Position numbers and translations under genes: made by a program | Part shown: one piece after another, positions 1 through 6,118 of the stretch | How positions within the stretch are numbered: position 1 is the stretch's first letter | Layout: the number at the start of each line of letters is the position of its first letter | Source of the DNA: Fimenecus sp964457415 | Lineage (GTDB): Bacteria; Bacillota; Clostridia; Oscillospirales; Acutalibacteraceae | Reading direction: 5' to 3' | Assembly: GCA_964457415.1 (NCBI GenBank) | Contig: CAYWFB010000064.1 | Location: 1 to 10,074 of the forward strand | Length of the DNA stretch: 10,074 nucleotides | Notes under the pieces: model-generated | Seen by the model: only the letters and a program-made list of their open reading frames with translations | What the model was told of the DNA's origin: nothing | The model's database searches: none

Positions 1-29
1 TCGATAGACTTGTAGTTCTTTTTTATTCA

Positions 30-47
30 GGCTGTTTTTTTACAGCC
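30..47. terminator. Small hairpin after the zinc-ribbon gene, possible weak terminator
   Basis: A 6-bp perfect stem (GGCTGT / ACAGCC) encloses a run of six T. It lies 12 bases beyond the stop codon of the minus-strand zinc-ribbon gene. Read on the minus strand, the stem is followed by an A-rich rather than a U-rich tract, and on the plus strand only a mixed T-rich tract follows. It is therefore a poor match to a standard intrinsic terminator in either direction. It may serve a gene to the left of the window. Confidence 0.3.
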
Positions 48-58
48 CCTTTGTTGAT

Positions 59-1558
59 TTATTTTGTTGTATCGGTAGGAATATTTTTTTGTGCTACCAA
101 ATCACTAATATACATATCGGCAGATACATAGTTATATTGCGAAATTTCTATATAAAATTCTAATTTTAATTTCTGAACTCCCGATACATCAAAACTAATA
201 GTCTCTGGTAAATCACCTGATTTTAAAGACGGAGAAGTATATAACAATTTGCCATCGCCATAAGCTTTAAAATATGTATTATATTTTTGGTTTTGATTAT
301 CTTTTGCCATAAGCATAAGTCCACTGACCATATCATACTTTCCTGCTAAATTATATTCGCAAGTAAAAGCCAAATCACTAGCATCACTTTTCCAATAGTC
401 TTTGGCAACATAAGAATCAATTATAATAACATTGTTGTACTTCTTATTATCATTACCAACAACGCTTTCTTCATAAGAAAAACCGCCTTCACCATATTTA
501 TAAGATAGAAAATTCTCTTTATTATATAAAGCTAATGGTAAATACAATTTATACTCTTCAAGTTTCGTCTCATATTCACCATTAGGGTAAATTGAAATTG
601 CAGCTTCAATATTACCTATTGCGGCATTAATATCACCATTTTTAAACTCTTCTTCAGCTTTTGTGGCATACTGTGCGGCATAGGAACTTAAAACATCATC
701 AATTTTTGACTTAATGTAATCATTTGGATACTCATCATTTAACTCTTCAATTGCATTATTAAGTAATTCGATAGTTGCAGAATAGTCTCCGTTTGCCATA
801 TATTCATCTGCTTTTGAAATTAAGTAATTAATATATTCATCATAAACTTCCTTGACCTTTTCTTGTGCAGATTCATAATTGACATCTTCTTCTATCACAC
901 CATAAAAACGACTTAAAACTATTGAGCGGTCATAATCTTCATCATTTCCATAAAGATATTCTTTATTGAATAAGCCCTCATAGTAATTAACTTTTGATTC
1001 AACCATTTCTCTAAAATCGTATAAAGAAGCGTCAATATCATAAATACCGGAATTTAAAATTCCGCCTAAAGAATATTCTTCTTCGTAGTAATTAACGAAT
1101 ATATCCCCATAGTTTTCATATAAAAAATCTAAAACTTCATCATAAATTTCACCATAGTTAGAAATATCCACAAGTGACATTGAAAAGTTTTCATTGAAAT
1201 AAATCATTGCATCATTAATATAATCATTTAACATCATATTAGCTTTTTCTTCTTCACCATCAACAAGCAAGCTCTCATAAGTAGAAATTACAGTATAATA
1301 ATCATCGGTTTCCAGTGCTTTTTTCATTTCTCTTTCAGGTGCTGTCCCGGCAAGAAATCCAAAAACGAAAAAAACTATGGTAATTATAGCGATAATACCA
1401 ACCTTAACCAAATTCTCTTTATGTAATTTCTTTTTAACAGGCGATTTTGGTATTTCTATTTCAGGTTGTGGTGGTTCAATGACTTCTATCATATTTCCGC
1501 AACTGCTACAAAATTTTTCACCTAGATTAATTTGATTTCCACATTTACTGCAAAACAT
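59..1558 (-). CDS. Zinc-ribbon membrane protein with helical repeats and NPCBM-like C-terminal domain
   Basis: Predicted 499-residue single-pass membrane protein of unknown function. An N-terminal zinc ribbon has two CxxC pairs (Cys3/Cys6 and Cys17/Cys20). It is followed by a Pro/Lys-rich linker and one strong membrane helix (about residues 50-71). Residues about 85-340 are acidic, Tyr-rich and helical, with stretches resembling tetratricopeptide repeats (for example around EYMANGDYSATIELLNNAIE). Residues about 345-490 resemble the NPCBM/NEW2 beta-sandwich family, with a YNLAGKYD segment, YGDGKLLY, KSGDLPE and FDVSGVQKLKLEF in the usual order. With a cytoplasmic ribbon, the large C-terminal part would lie outside the cell. 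The start at 1558 is chosen because AGGGGAG lies 5 bases upstream; an ATG at 1579 would place that site inside the gene. The gene is markedly AT-rich. Transcription is probably controlled by the divergent Xre repressor. The zinc ribbon and membrane helix are clear; the NPCBM call is by pattern only. Confidence 0.85.
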   Translation of the reverse strand: MFCSKCGNQINLGEKFCSSCGNMIEVIEPPQPEIEIPKSPVKKKLHKENLVKVGIIAIITIVFFVFGFLAGTAPEREMKKALETDDYYTVISTYESLLVDGEEEKANMMLNDYINDAMIYFNENFSMSLVDISNYGEIYDEVLDFLYENYGDIFVNYYEEEYSLGGILNSGIYDIDASLYDFREMVESKVNYYEGLFNKEYLYGNDEDYDRSIVLSRFYGVIEEDVNYESAQEKVKEVYDEYINYLISKADEYMANGDYSATIELLNNAIEELNDEYPNDYIKSKIDDVLSSYAAQYATKAEEEFKNGDINAAIGNIEAAISIYPNGEYETKLEEYKLYLPLALYNKENFLSYKYGEGGFSYEESVVGNDNKKYNNVIIIDSYVAKDYWKSDASDLAFTCEYNLAGKYDMVSGLMLMAKDNQNQKYNTYFKAYGDGKLLYTSPSLKSGDLPETISFDVSGVQKLKLEFYIEISQYNYVSADMYISDLVAQKNIPTDTTK

Positions 1559-1607
1559 ATTTACTCCCCTATTCAACATAATTCGCCAAATATTTTGACT
1601 TGTTTAA

Positions 1608-1636
1608 ATTATATGACAAGATGTCATATTTGTCAA
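1608..1636 (-). promoter_or_regulatory. Consensus sigma-A promoter of the zinc-ribbon gene
   Basis: On the minus strand, TTGACA (1636-1631) and TATAAT (1613-1608) are separated by exactly 17 bases, a perfect match to the vegetative consensus. The expected transcription start is near 1601, giving a leader of about 43 bases that carries the AGGGGAG ribosome binding site. A promoter this strong would need repression, which fits the operator placed inside its spacer. Confidence 0.85.
1611..1629. promoter_or_regulatory. Operator 1, palindrome inside the promoter spacer
   Basis: A perfect palindrome with 8-base arms and a 3-base centre: ATATGACA-AGA-TGTCATAT. It fills most of the spacer and overlaps the -10 box of the zinc-ribbon gene promoter, so a bound protein would block RNA polymerase. 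The same 6-base arms recur at 1645-1659. The divergent Xre-type protein is the obvious binder; this is inference from position and symmetry. Confidence 0.75.
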
Positions 1637-1644
1637 GAAAAAAT

Positions 1645-1659
1645 ATGACATACTGTCAT
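1645..1659. promoter_or_regulatory. Operator 2, second copy of the palindrome
   Basis: ATGACA-TAC-TGTCAT, the same 6-base arms and 3-base centre as operator 1 but with a different central triplet. The two centres (1620 and 1652) are 32 bases apart, about three helical turns, so dimers on both sites would face the same side and could cooperate. This copy ends just before the ribosome binding site of the repressor gene, where it could also mediate autorepression. Confidence 0.7.
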
Positions 1660-1670
1660 TAGGTGATATT

Positions 1671-1883
1671 ATGAAAAACAATTTAAAAAAATTGAGAAAA
1701 GATAGAGGTCTTACTCAAATTTCCCTACAAATTCACACAGGAATTGAGCAAGCCTTATTATCAAAATTTGAAAATGGAGAAAGAGTCCCACCTACTGACA
1801 CATTAATGAGATTAGCTGATTTTTATAATGTAAGTATGGATTATATTATGTGTCGAACAGAAAAACCTGAAATCAATAGATAA
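1671..1883 (+). CDS. Xre-family helix-turn-helix repressor
   Basis: A 70-residue protein that is almost entirely one Cro/C1-type helix-turn-helix domain (about residues 4-62). It has the typical LRKDRGLTQ opening, the SKFENGERVPP turn after the recognition helix, and the closing LADFYNVSMDYIM helix. No effector or protease domain is present, so it probably acts as a simple dimeric DNA-binding repressor. AGGTGA lies 4 bases before the ATG. The gene is divergent from the zinc-ribbon membrane protein, and two matching palindromes lie between them, so that gene and possibly its own are the likely targets. No convincing plus-strand promoter was identified. The family assignment is secure; the target is inference. 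Confidence 0.92.
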   Translation: MKNNLKKLRKDRGLTQISLQIHTGIEQALLSKFENGERVPPTDTLMRLADFYNVSMDYIMCRTEKPEINR

Positions 1884-1890
1884 TATAAGA

Positions 1891-1929
1891 AAGCAGAGCT
1901 GACAAGTACGCTAATCAGCTCTGCTTTTT
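1891..1929 (+). terminator. Intrinsic terminator of the Xre gene
   Basis: A perfect 12-bp stem (AAGCAGAGCTGA / TCAGCTCTGCTT) with a 12-base loop is followed directly by a T run. It begins 7 bases after the stop codon of the repressor gene and should end its transcript. Confidence 0.88.
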
Positions 1930-1977
1930 GTATTATGTATTTTTGTTGAAAATTACGGACAGACAAGGATTATACTC

Positions 1978-2144
1978 CCTCAGCCAACTTAGTTGACAGC
2001 TCCCTCACAGAGGGAGCGTATTGTCCCTACGCAGTTGAGATTCTTCGCTTCGCTCAGGATGACACAAAGAATCCCTCCAACGCTTACGCCCCTCCGTCAT
2101 TTTCTTACGAAAATGCCACCTCCCCATCAAGTGGGAGGCTGAAG
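1978..2144. repeat. MITE-like hairpin-rich intergenic repeat
   Basis: A noncoding element of about 167 bases filling most of the gap between the Xre terminator and the DUF2344 gene. Near-identical ends point inwards (CCTCAGCC at 1978-1985; GGCTGAAG, whose complement is CTTCAGCC, at 2137-2144). Inside are several inverted repeats: GCTCCCTC/GAGGGAGC (1999-2017), GATTCTT/AAGAATC (2039-2073), CATTTTC/GAAAATG (2098-2115) and CCTCCC/GGGAGG (2119-2138). The left 40 bases recur, diverged, at 8581-8622. No reading frame or transposase is present, so any mobility would need a protein supplied elsewhere. No target-site duplication was identified. Confidence 0.65.
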
Positions 2145-2146
2145 AA

Positions 2147-2827
2147 CTATCTGAATATTTCCATATTTTCGGTATAGGATTTAAGTTTGATTATATCAAC
2201 ATCTTGCTCGTCGGTATTGGTGTTTTTAGTGAGTGCGCCGATTAAAAGCATCGGGTTGATGTTGGTAGTTGTTCCCGAGGCGAGAACGGTTTTGAGGATA
2301 AGCTTGCCATCGGTTTCGCTGAGTTCATAAGTTCTTATATGCTCTTTGATATTGACTTCTTTTGCAACCTTTTTTCTGCCCTGTTTACCCTTTTTCTCAA
2401 CGAGAATTTCATCGGCAGAAAGAATTGAATGAGCTTTTGCCAAAAGCAAATCGTCGGGATTGTTGAAAATAATTTTATACTCTGCCCAGCGGATATCGTT
2501 GGGTGACATATGGGGCAACGCAATCTTTTTAACTGTTATATCAACGGGCAAAGCATTATTGAGTTTTTCGGCGAGTTCACCTAAATCAACATCTTCGGTA
2601 AGGCGGAAATCAACGGTTTCGCAATAGCTTTCAAAGCCCAAAGACAATGGCATTGCAAAGGTTAAAAATGCGTGGGGGTTAAAGCCCTCGGTGTACCAGA
2701 TGGGCACATTTGCGCGCTTCATTGCGCGGGTAATACAACGAACGGTATCAAGATGTGAGATAAACTTTGCCATACCTGTTTTTTCATAAAACATTCTGAC
2801 GTCAGTCCACTTTTTAATTTCTGGCAT
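2147..2827 (-). CDS. TIGR03936-type DUF2344 radical SAM-linked protein
   Basis: A 226-residue protein of the DUF2344 family, which is almost always found beside, or fused to, a TIGR03960-type radical SAM protein. Its biochemical role is not established. Family hallmarks are in the N-terminal half: YEKTGMAKFISHLD, then a basic helix, then the GFNPHAFLTFAMPLSLGFES block. The C-terminal half is less conserved. The gene overlaps the end of the radical SAM gene, which implies translational coupling and a joint complex or pathway. The start is taken as ATG 2827, 8 bases after GGGGG; a GTG at 2830, 5 bases after that site, is equally possible. In many Clostridia the next gene is ribonuclease G (rng), but here a repeat element follows instead. 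Confidence 0.85.
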   Translation of the reverse strand: MPEIKKWTDVRMFYEKTGMAKFISHLDTVRCITRAMKRANVPIWYTEGFNPHAFLTFAMPLSLGFESYCETVDFRLTEDVDLGELAEKLNNALPVDITVKKIALPHMSPNDIRWAEYKIIFNNPDDLLLAKAHSILSADEILVEKKGKQGRKKVAKEVNIKEHIRTYELSETDGKLILKTVLASGTTTNINPMLLIGALTKNTNTDEQDVDIIKLKSYTENMEIFR

Positions 2828-4658
2828 CACATTTACCCCCGTTCAGTTTATTTGCACCGCAAGCCGCACATTTGATACGGCAATGTGGTGTGGTTTCGCT
2901 GTTATGAGCCTTTTTGTTTTCTTCAACAAGGAATTCTTTACGGATACCATAATCCATAATATCCCAAGGAAGTATTTCATCGTATTCACGACGGCGATTT
3001 GCATAGAAATCTGTTGTGAGACCACATTCGTTAAAGGCTTCGCGCCATTTTGAGAAATCGAAGTATTCGTCCCAGCTATCGAATTTACAGCCCTTTTGCC
3101 ACGCTTTATAGATAACCTCGCCGAGTCTTCTGTCACCGCGGGCAAGCACGCCCTCTAATACAGATGTATCGGACTGATGATAGCTGATTGCAATTTTACG
3201 GCTTGTGGTGCTTGCAAGCAAATGCTTTTGCTTTTCAATGAGCATTTCAGCGGTGTCCTGTGGTTCCCATTGGAAAGGTGTAAATGGCTTGGGAACAAAC
3301 GAGGCACAGCTGACATTGACCTGCACACCCTTACCCTTTTCTTTGTTGGGGTTGCGATAGAATGTATCAACAACCTTTTGAGCAAGGTCTGCAATGCCTT
3401 TGATATCGTCAAGAGTTTCAGTGGGAAGGCCCATCATAAAGTAAAGCTTAACGCTTGTCCAACCGCCGTCAAAAGCTTTGAGTGCGGTGCGGAGCACCTC
3501 TTCTTCAGTTACATTTTTATTTATTGCGTCGCGTAGTCTTTGTGTGCCTGCTTCGGGGGCAAATGTAAGACCACTGCGACGCACCTTTTTAAGTTCTTCC
3601 ATCAATTCGTCGGAGAAATTGTCAACTCGAAGTGATGGCAGAGAAACATTGATATTCTCTTTAAGCGCCCAATCAAAAAGCATGGGAATAAGCTTGTCAA
3701 TTTTTGTGTAGTCACTGGTAGAAAGTGAGCAAAGCGAAATCTCGTCATAGCCCGTAGCATCACTGATTGCACGGCACTGACCGTTGATTACCTCGGGGGA
3801 TTTTTCGCGGATTGGTCGGTAGATAAAGCCCGCCTGACAGAAACGGCATCCGCGGATACAACCACGGAAAACCTCACCGACAGTTCTGTCCTGAACAACG
3901 TCGATAAAGGGCACTACAAAATCCTTGGGATAATGGACATTATCAAGGTCTGCAATAACTCTTTTCTTTACTCTTTTGGGTGCAGTTTCAAAATTTTCAA
4001 TTGATTTGATTGTTCCGTCCTCATTATAATCCACATTATAGAATTCGGGCACATAAACTCCCTCAATTTTTGCGGCTTCACGCAGAAATTCGAGACGAGT
4101 TGAGCCTTTTTCTTTATGTTCAATGAGCAAATCTATAAGCTCGTTTGTGACCTCTTCTCCCTCACCAGGTAAGAAAATGTCAATGAAATCAACGATTGGC
4201 TCGGGGTTACAGACGCAGGGACCGCCCGCGATTACAACGGGAGCAAGGCTTGTTCTGTCTTTTTTTAGCACGGGAATTCCGCCCAAATCAAGCATATTGA
4301 GAACATTGGTATAGCTTAATTCATACTGCATAGTAAAGCCGACTAAGTCAAAATCGCAAAGTGCGTCGCCGCTCTCAAGTGCATAGAGCTTGACACCGTT
4401 TTCACGCATTAAGGCTTCCATATCCTCCCACGGTGCAAAAACGCGTTCACACCAGGCATCCTCGCGGGCATTTACAAGGCTGTAAAGGATTTTCATACCT
4501 ATATGGGACATACCGATTTCATAGCTATCGGGGAAGCAGAATGCGTAACGGCATTTTACATCTTCTTTATTTTTTACAACGCTGTTAAGCTCGCCACCCG
4601 TATAACGAGCGGGCTTCTGAACCTTTTTCAGCAGTTTTTCAACTTCTTTTTTAACCAT
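2814..4658 (-). CDS. TIGR03960-type B12-binding radical SAM protein
   Basis: A 614-residue radical SAM enzyme. The iron-sulfur motif CxxxCxxC is Cys267, Cys271 and Cys274, in the context GCIRGCRFCQAG. An N-terminal region (about residues 35-170) looks like the B12-binding-like domain of this family, with the FCFPDSYEIGMSHIGMKIL block but without the classical DxHxxG cobalamin motif. The TIM-barrel core follows (FAPEAGTQRLRDAINKNV, then KLYFMMGLPTET). The C-terminus carries a Cys cluster (HCRIKCAACG and a later Cys). The substrate is unknown. The start is ATG 4658, with an AGG core 6 bases upstream; the GTG at 4670 would overlap that site. It is co-transcribed with the overlapping DUF2344 gene, and a probable promoter lies just upstream. 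Confidence 0.92.
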   Translation of the reverse strand: MVKKEVEKLLKKVQKPARYTGGELNSVVKNKEDVKCRYAFCFPDSYEIGMSHIGMKILYSLVNAREDAWCERVFAPWEDMEALMRENGVKLYALESGDALCDFDLVGFTMQYELSYTNVLNMLDLGGIPVLKKDRTSLAPVVIAGGPCVCNPEPIVDFIDIFLPGEGEEVTNELIDLLIEHKEKGSTRLEFLREAAKIEGVYVPEFYNVDYNEDGTIKSIENFETAPKRVKKRVIADLDNVHYPKDFVVPFIDVVQDRTVGEVFRGCIRGCRFCQAGFIYRPIREKSPEVINGQCRAISDATGYDEISLCSLSTSDYTKIDKLIPMLFDWALKENINVSLPSLRVDNFSDELMEELKKVRRSGLTFAPEAGTQRLRDAINKNVTEEEVLRTALKAFDGGWTSVKLYFMMGLPTETLDDIKGIADLAQKVVDTFYRNPNKEKGKGVQVNVSCASFVPKPFTPFQWEPQDTAEMLIEKQKHLLASTTSRKIAISYHQSDTSVLEGVLARGDRRLGEVIYKAWQKGCKFDSWDEYFDFSKWREAFNECGLTTDFYANRRREYDEILPWDIMDYGIRKEFLVEENKKAHNSETTPHCRIKCAACGANKLNGGKCDARN

Positions 4659-4687
4659 AGTGAACCTCACTTTTTTGTATTCAATAC

Positions 4688-4716
4688 ATTTTACTATAAA
4701 ATATGATATTTTTCAA
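4688..4716 (-). promoter_or_regulatory. Probable sigma-A promoter of the radical SAM/DUF2344 pair
   Basis: On the minus strand, TTGAAA (4716-4711) and TAAAAT (4693-4688) are 17 bases apart. The -35 box overlaps the stop codon of the M50 gene. The predicted start near 4681 leaves a leader of about 23 bases containing the ribosome binding site. This would let the pair be expressed independently of the upstream peptidase genes. The region is AT-rich, so a chance match is possible. Confidence 0.5.
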
Positions 4717-5318
4717 TATTCATTACCACCGAACATTGAAAGAGTTAAGAAAATTGCGATAATTATAACCGAAAAGTTGGAGCCGTTAGCAATAAATACA
4801 TAAATCCCCCAGATATAAATTAAGGTTATGAATATTACAGATGTGATTTTAAGGATTTTTGAGCAGAATTCGGAATCAAATCGGCGGGAAAGTAAAAAAT
4901 AAAGCGCCATTCCCCCGTCAAGTCTTTTTACGGGCAGAAGATTAAAGGTCATAAGAATTAAATTTATGCAGGCAACGGTCATTAAAAATTCACTTGGGTA
5001 AAAGCAGATTACAAAACAACAGATTATAAAAATCACTGCGTTGGCAAAGGGTCCTCCAAGGGCTATAAGAAGCTCGTTTTTTGTACTGATTTTAATGCTT
5101 TGCTGTCTTTTAATGTTCATACCCGTTATTTCAAGGCGCACCGCTTGCGGTTTATTCCCGACTGCCGACATTGTGAGAAGATGACCTATTTCGTGAAGAA
5201 TTGACGAGAGAATTGTTATGATTACGTTTGCGGGGGCGTTCAAGGTAATCATAAAAGTGATGAGTGCCACAAATAAAAAGGTAATTTCAACCTCAACGCC
5301 TTTGATTTCAAATCTCAT
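4713..5318 (-). CDS. M50 site-2 membrane metalloprotease, SpoIVFB-like
   Basis: A 201-residue polytopic membrane protease of the M50 (site-2) family. The zinc-binding HEIGH (residues 42-46) lies at the end of the first hydrophobic segments, and the third ligand Asp134 is in NLLPVKRLDGG. A LLIALGGPFANA membrane segment lies between them and two further hydrophobic segments follow. This length and arrangement fit SpoIVFB, which in Bacillus cleaves pro-sigma-K in the mother-cell forespore membrane. The M23 gene directly upstream is in the position of SpoIVFA. The start is taken as ATG 5318, overlapping the M23 gene by 11 bases; a TTG at 5324 is an alternative. The protease family is certain. The sporulation role is inferred from context, since the pro-sigma-K substrate is not in this window. 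Confidence 0.88.
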   Translation of the reverse strand: MRFEIKGVEVEITFLFVALITFMITLNAPANVIITILSSILHEIGHLLTMSAVGNKPQAVRLEITGMNIKRQQSIKISTKNELLIALGGPFANAVIFIICCFVICFYPSEFLMTVACINLILMTFNLLPVKRLDGGMALYFLLSRRFDSEFCSKILKITSVIFITLIYIWGIYVFIANGSNFSVIIIAIFLTLSMFGGNEY

Positions 5319-6069
5319 GATCAAGCACCCACAAAGGATTTATGTATTTCCCGTTGAGAATAACCTCAAAATGCAGATGATTGCCCGTAGCATAGCCCGT
5401 TGCGCCCACAAGGGCTATTTTTTCGCCTTTTTTGACTGTTTGCCCCTCACGGACAAGCAGTTTGTTGCAATGATTATAAGTGGTTTTAAGAGTATCTGAA
5501 TGCCTTATAACAATATAATTGCCGTTGATTTCGTTGTGCTTGGCGGTTTCTACAACGCCATCATAAGAGGCGTAAATTTCAGTATTTTCGGGTGCGGCGA
5601 TGTCAAGCCCCGAATGGAGTGAATACTCATTTGTTATGGGACTTATGCGGTAGCCGAAGCGTGAGGTTATATTATTACTATCTATTGGATTTTGAAAATT
5701 CACAGTCAAAAAAACAGGAGAAAAGTCTGCCTTTTCTCCTGTTTTAATTAAAGTTGTTTCCCCTGCTGATGTTTCATTTTCTTCTGTTTCTTCCTCTTGA
5801 ACAGTCGGCGCAAATGCAGATTTTGTGACGTTTTTGAATACATCCAAAATCTGCGAAACTGTCATATCCTTTTCGCAAATCCCCGTGTAAAAGCTTTTTA
5901 TTCCTTGGGACAAGTCACCGTCGTTTCGGCAAACAACGAAGAGAATACCCGAAATAAGCAGAGATAAAACAAGCTGAACCGCTATGATTTTAGTCATTAT
6001 GTTTTTCGGCTTTTCGTCGGTTTTGCGTTGGCGTGGTTCGCGTCTGTATTCATAAAAATTATTGTCCAT
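5308..6069 (-). CDS. Membrane-anchored M23 (LytM) peptidase, SpoIVFA-like
   Basis: A 253-residue protein with a basic N-terminus, one membrane helix (about residues 28-47), a low-complexity Glu/Thr-rich stretch near residues 90-115, and a C-terminal M23 peptidase domain (about residues 130-248). All residues expected of an active enzyme are present: His152 and Asp156 in HSGLD, His200 in TTYNHC, and His231 and His233 in HLHFE. Its place directly before an M50 protease, with overlapping ends, matches spoIVFA-spoIVFB. Bacillus SpoIVFA is understood to have a degenerate M23 domain, so an intact site here is notable. Alternatives are a SpoIIQ-like protein or a cell-wall hydrolase. GGTGAT lies 3 bases before the ATG. 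The start codon falls in an inverted repeat, and a sigma-E-like promoter lies just upstream. Confidence 0.88.
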   Translation of the reverse strand: MDNNFYEYRREPRQRKTDEKPKNIMTKIIAVQLVLSLLISGILFVVCRNDGDLSQGIKSFYTGICEKDMTVSQILDVFKNVTKSAFAPTVQEEETEENETSAGETTLIKTGEKADFSPVFLTVNFQNPIDSNNITSRFGYRISPITNEYSLHSGLDIAAPENTEIYASYDGVVETAKHNEINGNYIVIRHSDTLKTTYNHCNKLLVREGQTVKKGEKIALVGATGYATGNHLHFEVILNGKYINPLWVLDHEI

Positions 6070-6109
6070 AATATCACCAATGAATAATATGATGAAACTA
6101 TGGACAATA
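6060..6109 (-). promoter_or_regulatory. Inverted repeat that could hide the M23 start codon
   Basis: On the minus strand, TATTGTCCATA (6109-6099) is perfectly complementary to TATGGACAATA (6070-6060), with a 28-base loop. The second arm contains the ATG and next two codons of the M23 gene, and the ribosome binding site lies in the loop. A transcript reading through from the NERD gene could fold so that the start codon is paired. A match this long could still arise by chance in AT-rich DNA. Confidence 0.45.
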
Positions 6110-6112
6110 TGT
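6084..6112 (-). promoter_or_regulatory. Possible sigma-E-type sporulation promoter of the M23/M50 pair
   Basis: On the minus strand, ACATATT (6112-6106) and CATATTAT (6091-6084) are 14 bases apart. The Bacillus sigma-E consensus is roughly KMATATT, 14-15 bases, CATACAHT, so 6 of 7 and 6 of 8 positions agree. The predicted start near 6077 would fall at the ribosome binding site, leaving an extremely short leader, which weakens the call. Its place before a spoIVF-like pair is what makes it plausible. Confidence 0.3.
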
Positions 6113-6118
6113 CAGCTA

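Noticed and set aside
59..1883. Toxin-antitoxin pair (Xre antitoxin plus target)
   Set aside because: The genes are divergent rather than co-transcribed, and the partner is a large membrane protein with no known toxin fold.
2098..2138. Intrinsic terminator for the DUF2344 gene
   Set aside because: Two hairpins are present downstream of its stop codon, but neither is followed by a U tract on the minus strand, and both belong to the repeat element.
1978..2144. CRISPR array or tRNA in the repeat-rich gap
   Set aside because: The inverted repeats differ from one another, there is no regular repeat-spacer spacing, and no cloverleaf is visible.
3177..3536. Plus-strand open frame of 119 codons inside the radical SAM gene
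   Set aside because: It is antisense to a strongly conserved enzyme, has no ribosome binding site and no recognisable domain. The other short frames opposite or inside ilvD, the FCD gene and the NERD gene were dropped for the same reason.
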